The notes below the pieces were generated by a model. That model was not told the origin of the DNA, ran no database searches, and saw only the letters and a list, made by a program, of their open reading frames with translations. From the NCBI RefSeq assembly GCF_016616235.1, contig NZ_CP067100.1:682001-746000 (forward strand): a stretch of DNA of 64,000 nt, given 5' to 3'. The stretch comes from Bradyrhizobium diazoefficiens. GTDB taxonomy: Bacteria > Pseudomonadota > Alphaproteobacteria > Rhizobiales > Xanthobacteraceae. A program made the position numbers and the translations under genes. Numbering within the stretch: position 1 is the first letter of the stretch; each line of letters starts with the position of its first letter. Below, one piece after another: positions 8,172 to 15,578 of this stretch.

Positions 8172-10523
8172 ATGGTTGCAAATCGATTTATTCGCCAAAT
8201 CTTCTTTGCCACTACTCTAGTTTTCTCTGCATGCTTTAGTGCCGCTTTCGCAGAGGTAAAACCTAGCTTTGTGGACGCTCCGATATTCAGCGGACTGCTT
8301 GAGCAAGCGCTCGTCCAGGGCGTCCAGTCAACCAGCCAGGTACTCAACCGGCTTGGGCCAGACGTTCAAAAAGCTTTGCGTGACGCGCAAGAGAAAACCG
8401 ACTTCCAATACTACAATTTTTCGGCGCGATCCCAAATCGAAATGCTCTACCAACGGGCCGAAAGCGGGGGATCTGGACAGGGCGAATTGCTCCTCGCGCG
8501 CTTAAAAGATACCCTGTCGTCTACCTCAGCCGCCCTCGCTGAAGATCCAAGGCTCAAATTTCTTGACGCCGTCCCTCGGCGGTCGGGGCCGATCATTTTC
8601 GCAGATATCGCCACCATAGATTCTACCACCATCGGAAAGGAGCTTTCGCCAGCTATCGAGGATGCTTTGACCATCCTTAGCGAGCACACAAGTTCGCGAG
8701 GCTTGGGACACGTACGGGGCGTTCTCCTTCGAAACCTGAACCTGAAGAGCTCAAGTGACGGCAAAGATGCTGTTCGCAAGTTCGATGATCTAGTGCGCCG
8801 CGCGACGAGCAGAAAAGGTGTAATAGCAGCAGCCTTTATTGCGCACACCCCACCTCCCAAGCTTCAAATAGCCGTTCAGCGAGTTATCGAGGACTTCGCC
8901 CGGTCCAGTGGTGCTTTCGCTGTCGACCCGGCCGTAGCCAAGGTGATGGTCAGCCTCTCGAGCGAACTCAGCGAGCTCGAACAGAGGCTCGTTCAAGGTG
9001 ACGCAGCTTTCCAACAAACTCACGATGCAAAACAAGGTTCAGCAAAGTCCTCGGCCGACCCCATGTCTTCCGACGCAAAGGTGACCCTTGCACTGTCTAG
9101 AGCAGCAGAGTCCACTGCTGATACCCCGCTAGCTAGCGGCGGAGGGCTTCCTTTTCCGCAGCCGCGACCAAACGGAGGTAGTGGGCTGGCACAAAAACAT
9201 CAGCAGTACGTTGAGCAGAGTTTCCAGCGAAGAAGCAACGTAGGAAATGCGCCACCACTTCCTGCATGGGCACCGCGCTCGCCGCCGGTACCACGAACTT
9301 ATCGAGTTGCAATCATGTCACCGAGAGCGGCGAGAGGTATCGCTGTTGGCGCCGAGATGAGAAGCGAGGTAGCTCGGCGGCCACTCAAGGCTTATTGGAT
9401 CGCCGACAAAACAAACGAACGCTTTGGACGCTTAGTGATTTCCTTCGCTCCTTGCAAAGAAAATTGGTTCAAGTTCGTTTGGGAAATGCTGGGTCAATGC
9501 AAGGGCGACCCTATAGTCGCAGCATCAAAACGATTACATGTCGACAGCTTCATGGCGGCAAACCAGCTACTTTGGGGGGCGTTCAACCCGGAAGCACAGT
9601 TCGTTGAGGGTGACATTACAGTGCTAATGAGTATGAATCCTTGGGTGTTGCCGGAAGGATTGGAAGCTCTCGCCAACAAGGAGCAGGGCTCGATCCGGAG
9701 GTACGAAAGCTTGATCGCATCGTACAATGCTACAGTCGCATCCGCAAAAAAATCGCTTTCCCAGAAATTCAACCAGGGGCTCGATTTCGGTACTCAGTTT
9801 GATTCCCTCAATCCGGCAGCAGACATCAAGAAGCTTGAAGCGAAGCTCAATCAGCTTCGCCAAGAAATTGATCTCGCCAAAAGTGCTGTAGAGGCAGTCC
9901 AGGAAGCCGAAAAACAATACCAGGCGACCCACGGAGAACAGCCACGTTCGATCGTATTCCATCCGGCCGTTCACGGACGCGAGCTCGCTTGGTCGGCAGC
10001 CCGCATCGATTTTTGGTTCAACGATACTAAGCGGCTCTTCGATGAAGCCAACGCCGTCGCACTCGACGAGCATACAGCAAACAACATGCGTAGCGCGCTG
10101 GATGCCGCTAAAGAAGGAGCCGGTACGTGGCAGTTCTTTGAACAAGACGGAGTAATTGATCTCGACCAAAACGGCTCAACGTCAACTTTGGCAGTTCACA
10201 CGTCTTCTAGTAGAAATGCTGATGAAGACGGGCGATTTGCCGTTTCTCTATTTCGAGTTAGCGAGGCGGCTGGAGCCGACGAAGATCGGGCAGAACATCT
10301 GCCAAAAGGTGAGGCGGAGATCAGAATGCCACTAGCTTGGCTCCAGCGAATGCACCCAGACTTTTGGCGCTTGAGTGACTTTTCAACGTCGATGATGCTT
10401 CTCAGATACCTCAAGTCAGAGCAGATTCAGCTTTTGTCGTTTTCACCTGACGATTTCGATCAACAGCGGCCTACGCCTGAATGGATTTATGGCGACAAAG
10501 TCCAGCCTGTAGTAAAGCCCTAA
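8172..10523 (+). CDS. Large exported coiled-coil protein of unknown function
   Basis: I do not recognise this 783-residue protein. It begins with a clear Sec signal peptide: basic RFIR, a hydrophobic run FFATTLVFSACFSA, and AFA before the mature end near residue 28-30. The mature N-terminal half is helical. A low-complexity Pro/Gly/Ser linker spans about 300-370 (SGGGLPFPQPRPNGGSG). A long predicted coiled coil lies near 560-610 (KKLEAKLNQLRQEIDLAKSAV), and the C-terminal region is mixed. There is no lipobox and no enzyme motif that I can name. The ATG at 8172 directly precedes the signal; a TTG at 8169 is an alternative. It follows the hydrolase by 5 bases and precedes the two-helix membrane gene by 27, so the three genes are probably one transcript. 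Confidence 0.6.
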   Translation: MVANRFIRQIFFATTLVFSACFSAAFAEVKPSFVDAPIFSGLLEQALVQGVQSTSQVLNRLGPDVQKALRDAQEKTDFQYYNFSARSQIEMLYQRAESGGSGQGELLLARLKDTLSSTSAALAEDPRLKFLDAVPRRSGPIIFADIATIDSTTIGKELSPAIEDALTILSEHTSSRGLGHVRGVLLRNLNLKSSSDGKDAVRKFDDLVRRATSRKGVIAAAFIAHTPPPKLQIAVQRVIEDFARSSGAFAVDPAVAKVMVSLSSELSELEQRLVQGDAAFQQTHDAKQGSAKSSADPMSSDAKVTLALSRAAESTADTPLASGGGLPFPQPRPNGGSGLAQKHQQYVEQSFQRRSNVGNAPPLPAWAPRSPPVPRTYRVAIMSPRAARGIAVGAEMRSEVARRPLKAYWIADKTNERFGRLVISFAPCKENWFKFVWEMLGQCKGDPIVAASKRLHVDSFMAANQLLWGAFNPEAQFVEGDITVLMSMNPWVLPEGLEALANKEQGSIRRYESLIASYNATVASAKKSLSQKFNQGLDFGTQFDSLNPAADIKKLEAKLNQLRQEIDLAKSAVEAVQEAEKQYQATHGEQPRSIVFHPAVHGRELAWSAARIDFWFNDTKRLFDEANAVALDEHTANNMRSALDAAKEGAGTWQFFEQDGVIDLDQNGSTSTLAVHTSSSRNADEDGRFAVSLFRVSEAAGADEDRAEHLPKGEAEIRMPLAWLQRMHPDFWRLSDFSTSMMLLRYLKSEQIQLLSFSPDDFDQQRPTPEWIYGDKVQPVVKP

Positions 10524-10550
10524 TTCCCCTCGCTTCTTAAGAAAGCTCTC

Positions 10551-10955
10551 ATGTCGGTTTCTGACACTTCAGAAGCGTATTCGACGTTGTTGGCGGATCT
10601 CGCTTCACAGCTCGCTTTCCAGAAGCGTTGGCGCATTCTCTCTATGAGTGCCTACGTTCTCACAACGGTCGGAACACTCATTTGCTCGGCTGGCGCAACC
10701 TACTTCGCGGCGAGTGGCGCATCTAAAGTCGCGGCGATACTCGCCGGCATCGCCACCGTTTTGGTGGGGACGGAGAAGAGCCTCCTCTTCAGGGAAAAAT
10801 GGAAATTTCACTTACTTATGTACACCAAGCTGAATGTCTTTCGAACAAAGCTTCTCCTGGGGCGCATCGCTCAGGACCAAGCATCAGATGAGTATGGGAC
10901 ACTTATGATGATGTACGCCTCAGAATTGCCGATGGCTGCTAGAGAGCAAGCTTAG
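10551..10955 (+). CDS. SLATT-like two-transmembrane protein
   Basis: This 134-residue protein has two hydrophobic helices close together (about 31-53 and 58-73). A soluble amphipathic tail follows, with LLFREKWKFHLLMYTKLNVFRTKLL. Two N-terminal helices followed by a KW-containing helical tail is the layout of SLATT domains, the predicted pore-forming effectors paired with nucleotide-sensing or other defence proteins. The family call rests on this layout and tail pattern, so it is moderate. It is the third gene of the cassette that starts with the alpha/beta hydrolase. If the assignment is right, it could be the membrane-disrupting arm of a defence system. A small structural membrane protein is the alternative. 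Confidence 0.5.
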   Translation: MSVSDTSEAYSTLLADLASQLAFQKRWRILSMSAYVLTTVGTLICSAGATYFAASGASKVAAILAGIATVLVGTEKSLLFREKWKFHLLMYTKLNVFRTKLLLGRIAQDQASDEYGTLMMMYASELPMAAREQA

Positions 10956-11248
10956 CGGGCCTACGCCCAGGGACATTACCGCAATCGGTGCGTGGGACGA
11001 CATCGTTCTCAACCTTCGTCGACAGTAACTTGAACGTGCCTGCGAGTGTGACCGCCAGGACGGATTTGAACGAATAGCTTGTTCTATCGCCGCCAAGCGT
11101 CCTCGCAATTTGTAGCGAAGACCCAATGCTGACGTCAGATTTACAACTTCGCTCGCCCGCTGAGTGCACCCGAGCGGATCTCGTCTGAATCATTCCATAA
11201 TGCGGCATACGCGAATGCGACGTAATCGACTTAAATGAGCCGTGGAAG

Positions 11249-12145
11249 TCACGCCGCATTGGCCTCGGATTCGGTGATCCTCTGGAATTCAAAGAGCAAT
11301 TCCTGAAAGTGCTTGGCGAGATACCCGACCACCTTGCCGTTTCGTAACAGCTTCGACAGATAGCCGACCGCCAGCACCAGATCGAGATGATCAGTCCCGT
11401 AGGTCTGTTCCGCCACCTTGAACTCTCTTGCAAGCGACGCAGACTCCCGCTCCATCAATGCCAATTGCTCATCCGATAGGCCTTTGGGTGCGCGCGGGGT
11501 GTAGCCGGCCGCCAACTGATTGCGGGGCGTCGCCGCCACGAGCGAGCGCACATAGCTGTTGGAGAAGTTGTTCATCGCAATCATCAGCTCGGCGGCTTCG
11601 ATCTGTCGGATCGGCGCGAGCTTTCGCAGCTCGGAGAAGGAGTTGAGGGTCAGGTGCTTTTCTTTGAGCAGATCGACCGCTTCAGTGCAGATACCGTCCA
11701 ACAGCTTGCGGCGCCTCCTAATACTCGCAACATCGACATTCAGCGCCTTTGCGATTCGAGCCTCCGAGACGCCGTTCTCGATCGCCTTCAGGATCATGCG
11801 GTGCTCTTGAATGATCGCGATTCGGTTGACGCGCTTGTTATAGGTGAAGGCCTCATCCTCGGTTGAGACCAGGCACTCAACCTCTAAGAGGCCGCGGTCG
11901 CGCAGCACCTCGAGCCTCAAATGACCGTCCAGCAGCAGAAATTTGCCCTGACCGTCACGGCTGCGCGCCACGACGGGCGGTTCGACCAAGCCGATCTCCG
12001 CAACGGATGCTGCGATTTGGCGATATTTCGGCGAGCGCTTCACCTCCTCAGAGACCAGCTTGAGAGGCTGGATGTCGGCGATTCGGACCATCGCCGTCCG
12101 CTCCTCAAAGCTCATCCGCACCGAGATGTGGGGACGCCGTGCCAT
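11249..12145 (-). CDS. ParB/RepB-like protein with RepB C-terminal region, second gene of pair
   Basis: This 298-residue relative of plasmid partition protein RepB has a ParB N-terminal region (about 19-95: VRIADIQPLKLV, then LLDGHLRLEVLRDRG in place of the usual GERRxxA box). A helix-turn-helix follows near 120-150 (SEARIAKALNVDVASIRRRRKLL). The C-terminal part resembles the RepB family. No ParA partner is visible, so ordinary partitioning is unlikely. It begins 3 bases after the upstream ParB-like gene ends, and both follow a serine recombinase, so the three genes form one unit. A role in binding element DNA or guiding the recombinase is inference. An internal start at MVRIADIQP (codon 19) is possible. 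Confidence 0.8.
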   Translation of the reverse strand: MARRPHISVRMSFEERTAMVRIADIQPLKLVSEEVKRSPKYRQIAASVAEIGLVEPPVVARSRDGQGKFLLLDGHLRLEVLRDRGLLEVECLVSTEDEAFTYNKRVNRIAIIQEHRMILKAIENGVSEARIAKALNVDVASIRRRRKLLDGICTEAVDLLKEKHLTLNSFSELRKLAPIRQIEAAELMIAMNNFSNSYVRSLVAATPRNQLAAGYTPRAPKGLSDEQLALMERESASLAREFKVAEQTYGTDHLDLVLAVGYLSKLLRNGKVVGYLAKHFQELLFEFQRITESEANAA

Positions 12146-12148
12146 AGC

Positions 12149-13027
12149 CTAGGCCTGTCCATGCAGCCGGAGCGCCAGGTTCTTCGGGAGCGTATCGAGC
12201 TTCTCGTCCTCAAGGATCGACAAAAACTCCGGCTCGACCAAGAGCTTGCGAAGAGCCTCTAGGATGAAGATCAAGCGCGCCTTGGTGCTGTTGGACTTAC
12301 GAATGAGGACGCGCTTGCGGTCGACGTCTTGCCGGTACGCGCGCAGCAGCGCGTTTGAGCTGATCGGCGCCCCATCGGTTCGCCTCGGACCGGTCTTGTA
12401 GCCCTTTCCCCGCCGGCGGCGTTGCTCAATCAGCTTTTTGGCCGCCAGCAGCTTTTGCCCTCGCAGCAGGCGTTCCTCGTAAGCTTGCTGCAGCACGGAC
12501 TGGATGTCGCTGTCCTGCGCTTGCGAGATCATCACAGCGATGCTGACGGGCATCTGTCCCGCCTCAACGGCACGGAGTAGCCGGTGCTCGCCGCCTTCCA
12601 ACAGACTACTCACGCCCCTGACATATTCGATGCTGAGGCCGGTCTTGCGGGCGATGTCATCGAAATCATAGCCGCGTGTACGCAGCCCCTCGATATCGTG
12701 CAGGAGGTCGATGGCGCGGTGCTGCCGCCTGGCGCAATTTTCGACCAGGCTCATTATAGCGCTGTCTTCATTGGTCGCGTCTACGACAACGGCAGGGATT
12801 TCTCGCTGCCCCAGGGCCTGATAAGCCTCCAGGCGCCCCTGGCCGCAAACGAGATCGTAACGGAGTTCACCCTCGCAGGCTTTCCTTTTGACCGTGATTG
12901 GCCGCTTCAGGCCTAGTTCGGCGACGCTGGTCACAATCTCCTTGAAGATCCGGCGGTTGCGTGCCCGCGGATTGACGACATCGATGGATCCGACCGGAAT
13001 GATCTCAATGCATTGAGCCGATCCCAT
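12149..13027 (-). CDS. ParB-like DNA-binding protein, first gene of pair
   Basis: This 292-residue ParB/RepB homologue has an N-terminal ParB fold (about 8-90: EIIPVGSIDVVNPR, then LVCGQGRLEAYQALG, equivalent to the ParB nucleotide-binding box). NCARRQHRAIDLLHDI and a helix-turn-helix follow (DFDDIARKTGLSIEYVRGV, about 135-155). A basic stretch near 205-220 (EQRRRRGKGYKTGPRR) probably contacts DNA. Its start lies inside the 3' end of the serine recombinase gene (23-base overlap), which implies coupled translation. It is a distinct paralogue of the next gene, so the encoded pair could act as a heteromer (inference). No parA-like gene is present. Confidence 0.82.
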   Translation of the reverse strand: MGSAQCIEIIPVGSIDVVNPRARNRRIFKEIVTSVAELGLKRPITVKRKACEGELRYDLVCGQGRLEAYQALGQREIPAVVVDATNEDSAIMSLVENCARRQHRAIDLLHDIEGLRTRGYDFDDIARKTGLSIEYVRGVSSLLEGGEHRLLRAVEAGQMPVSIAVMISQAQDSDIQSVLQQAYEERLLRGQKLLAAKKLIEQRRRRGKGYKTGPRRTDGAPISSNALLRAYRQDVDRKRVLIRKSNSTKARLIFILEALRKLLVEPEFLSILEDEKLDTLPKNLALRLHGQA

Positions 13028-14594
13028 AGCTGACCTCCATCAGTTGCGAGCGGGCTGCAAGTTCAAACAGCATATCCAGCGTGTCGAAACGATAAGCATC
13101 GAGTGCCAGGCCGTTGTGTTCAGCGAGAGCAACCTGCTCTGCTTCCATCTCAAAGCGCGGCAAGAGGTAGTAGTCGAGCACGGCGCTGTTCATCTGGTTC
13201 ATCCGGATCGCCACCGTGATGTCCGGCCGTAGACCCGCATCAAAGCGTATCTTCCACCGGTAGGACCCGGCTATGGTTTCCTGAGATCGGACGAGGCAAA
13301 GAGATGCGGTGAACTCGTCGTTGACGGTGAGGAGGTCAGTTTCCGTATCCTGGCGGACCGATCCCCCGATCGCCCCAATCCCGCGCACCGTGGCGGCAAT
13401 GAAGTCCGGATACATCCGGCGCAACGCGCGATTGATCTCGATATAGCGATAGTCCCGGTCTGGGGTGAATCCTATGAGTTCATAGGCGCGGATCAAACTG
13501 CCAAAGCGAGTGCGATAGGCGCTGCTGGACGGCCCAATCTCCAGTTCATCTATGATGATGCCAGAAAGATAACCGTGCTGCTCCAAGAGGCCGCGGAGCA
13601 CATCGAGAAGCTCCTCGTCAGAATAGCGTTTGGAGCGATCAGAAATGATGGCTTGCGCGGATCTGAATGTGTCCTCGTCGACGATGGGCTCAAAAGCTTG
13701 ATCGTGGCGTATCCAGCGCTCGGGAGGATTATAGATCCTTCGCCCTTTGAGCTTGCATGAGCATCTGTTCCAAACATTGTTGCCAATGTACTTCTCGTTA
13801 ATGAGGATCTGATGCACGGTGGCCCTGCTCCAGGAGCGACCGAGATCAGTGGTGAGACCTCTGGAATTGAGGCTGTCCGCGATTTCCCGCTCGCTCTTGC
13901 CTTGGACAACGAAGGCCTCGTAGATGAACCGGATGGTCTCGATCTCTCGCTCTGGGCCGGGGATGAGTACTATTCTATCGGTTTGGATGCTCTTGTGCTC
14001 GCCGCGAACCAGCTCCGCTTTGGCGACACCGTTTTGATCAATCAATTGCCGCCTTAGCCCAAACCCGGCGGGGCCGCCCTGACGGTAGCCAAGCTCGATC
14101 AGCCGCCGCTGTCCCGCAAAAACCTTCACTGACAGTTCTCGGCTGTACTCGCCAGCCATCGCCCGCTTGACGCCTTTCACGATGGTCGAGACCGGACTGC
14201 CGTCATTCTCGAATTGCTCCGCGCAGTAGCGGACCGATATGCCCGCGCGTTTGCAAATGTACTCGTAATAGGCGCTTTCATCGGCGTCTTGGAAGCGGCC
14301 CCAGCGACTTACATCGTAGACGAGAATTGTCGAGAATTCGGCCGCCCCACTCTGCACATCGTCAATGAGCTGTTTGAGAGCCCGCCGGTCATCAAGATTG
14401 AGCCCGCTCTTCCCGCTATCCTCGTACGTCCTTTCTATGCGGAAGCCATGACGAGCAGCGTACTCACGAATGGCTTGTGACTGGTTCGCCGTCGAATATT
14501 GCTGATGATCGGTGGACATCCGCACGTATTCCGCAGCGGGTTTGGCGGCCTGGCTCTCCGGTTCAGCGCCTGAATGAAAGGTGCCCTGCAACAT
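13005..14594 (-). CDS. Large serine recombinase (resolvase/invertase N terminus)
   Basis: This 529-residue large serine integrase/transposase catalyses cutting and rejoining of element ends through a phosphoserine link. The catalytic Ser27 lies in AEYVRMSTD. DVSRWGRFQDADES and the REL segment EYSRELSVKVFAGQRRL are the usual resolvase-core motifs. A recombinase domain follows (about 170-330, ending in YIGNNVWNR). The last 200 residues are element-specific and lack an obvious zinc-ribbon. I chose the ATG at 14594, since upstream in-frame codons run through the divergent promoter region and read as noise. The 3' end overlaps the ParB-like gene, and a divergent HTH-like gene starts 68 bases away. 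Confidence 0.88.
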   Translation of the reverse strand: MLQGTFHSGAEPESQAAKPAAEYVRMSTDHQQYSTANQSQAIREYAARHGFRIERTYEDSGKSGLNLDDRRALKQLIDDVQSGAAEFSTILVYDVSRWGRFQDADESAYYEYICKRAGISVRYCAEQFENDGSPVSTIVKGVKRAMAGEYSRELSVKVFAGQRRLIELGYRQGGPAGFGLRRQLIDQNGVAKAELVRGEHKSIQTDRIVLIPGPEREIETIRFIYEAFVVQGKSEREIADSLNSRGLTTDLGRSWSRATVHQILINEKYIGNNVWNRCSCKLKGRRIYNPPERWIRHDQAFEPIVDEDTFRSAQAIISDRSKRYSDEELLDVLRGLLEQHGYLSGIIIDELEIGPSSSAYRTRFGSLIRAYELIGFTPDRDYRYIEINRALRRMYPDFIAATVRGIGAIGGSVRQDTETDLLTVNDEFTASLCLVRSQETIAGSYRWKIRFDAGLRPDITVAIRMNQMNSAVLDYYLLPRFEMEAEQVALAEHNGLALDAYRFDTLDMLFELAARSQLMEVSYGIGSMH

Positions 14595-14656
14595 CGTCGC
14601 CCTACTAGCGTCAAGAATGCATGATCGAGTATTTGAAACTATAACGTAGCTCGGGG

Positions 14657-14670
14657 GGAAACATGTTTCC
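14657..14670. promoter_or_regulatory. Perfect 14-base palindrome over the start codon of the HTH-like gene
   Basis: GGAAACATGTTTCC is its own reverse complement, and the ATG of the divergent small gene (14663) is its centre. A 9-base direct repeat GTTTCCGAA follows at 14665-14673 and 14686-14694, 21 bases apart, or two helical turns. This fits an autoregulatory operator, or a recombinase/ParB binding site in the recombinase-HTH intergenic region. The function is inferred; the symmetry is directly visible. Confidence 0.45.
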
Positions 14671-15055
14671 GAAAACGGGCAAGAAGTTTCCGAACGACGG
14701 AAGGGCGGCACCCACTTACGCGAGCTTGATCGCCGATATCCTCAAGTCCGAGCTTGGCAAGAGCCATCAAGCTCACAAGACTCTGATGCGCTGGACGGGA
14801 GCGAATGAAAGGACTGCTAAGAATTGGCTTTCGGGCACGAACGGCCCGAGCGGCGAACATCTTTTGCAGCTCATGCGCAATTCGGACCGAGTCTTTGAGT
14901 TTGTTTTGAGGCTATCGCATCGACCGGCGTTGTTATCCAGTCGAAGGCTCGAGGAAGTAAGGAACAGCTTACAAGTCACAGCTGACCTGCTCTCGCAGGT
15001 TATTGAGACACAGGACAGACGTAGCCTAGTGAACTCAGCCGCTGAAGATTGCTAA
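14663..15055 (+). CDS. Small HTH-like protein divergent from the recombinase
   Basis: This 130-residue protein has a central segment (about 36-80: HKTLMRWTGANERTAKNWLSGTNGPSGEHLLQLMRNS) that reads as a Cro/XRE-like helix-turn-helix: an alpha-helix, a short turn, then TAKNWLSG as recognition helix, followed by the GPSGEHLLQL continuation common in such regulators. The last 40 residues are helical and may dimerise. A GGGGGG purine run sits 5 bases upstream of the ATG. It is divergent from the recombinase-ParB operon with 68 bases between, the usual place for a repressor of an integrase. The palindrome on its start codon suggests autoregulation (inference). Confidence 0.65.
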   Translation: MFPKTGKKFPNDGRAAPTYASLIADILKSELGKSHQAHKTLMRWTGANERTAKNWLSGTNGPSGEHLLQLMRNSDRVFEFVLRLSHRPALLSSRRLEEVRNSLQVTADLLSQVIETQDRRSLVNSAAEDC

Positions 15056-15578
15056 GAAGGACCTGCACGGCCGATTTAGGCATTGCGCCTTCTAACCTAT
15101 AGCAGCCACGTTTGACGGCAAGCTCCCAGTCGAACTGGTGCTGATAGGCTGACGGGCTCTTGATCTGAAAATCGTGCCGAACGCGATTGATCTTCGGGCA
15201 TCGTGCCGCGCCCGCGCGGGTGGCGGCCTAGTGCGGCGGAGTGCCGGCCGAACGAAGCCATGCTCAATAGTCTGAAGAAAGCCATCCCGCGCCGTCCTCA
15301 CCGCTCCTCTTCTTGTGCCATGTTCCGGGCGTGCCACCGTACGTCAATCAGCGTTGTTCCAAATGCGCACAAAAACTTCGGAAATCCAAAAATAACGACT
15401 TGTGCCGTCGGGCAAAACAGTGGTTCATAGGATGCTGGCTCTAGTTGTATCGATAGGAACCAGATCATGGCGGACGAAGTGGAGATCCCTTCTGAACTCT
15501 CAAAAATCGCTAAGCTCAATGGAGATTTTCGGAGGAACTACGGAACGCTGCTAGGAGCATTTCTGTATTTGCATTCGA
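15056..15578. other. Spacer between the two recombinase units, with one doubtful small ORF
   Basis: I see no confident gene in these 523 bases. A 74-codon plus-strand frame begins at 15467 (ATG after AGGAACC) and reads MADEVEIPSELSKIAKLNG, then GTLLGAFLYLHSIN. The second half runs antisense into the 3' end of the second recombinase, so only about 38 codons are independent of it. It could be a small real gene or a truncated one. The rest shows no tRNA, terminator or repeat I can support, although element ends or attachment sites would be expected near here. Confidence 0.25.
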
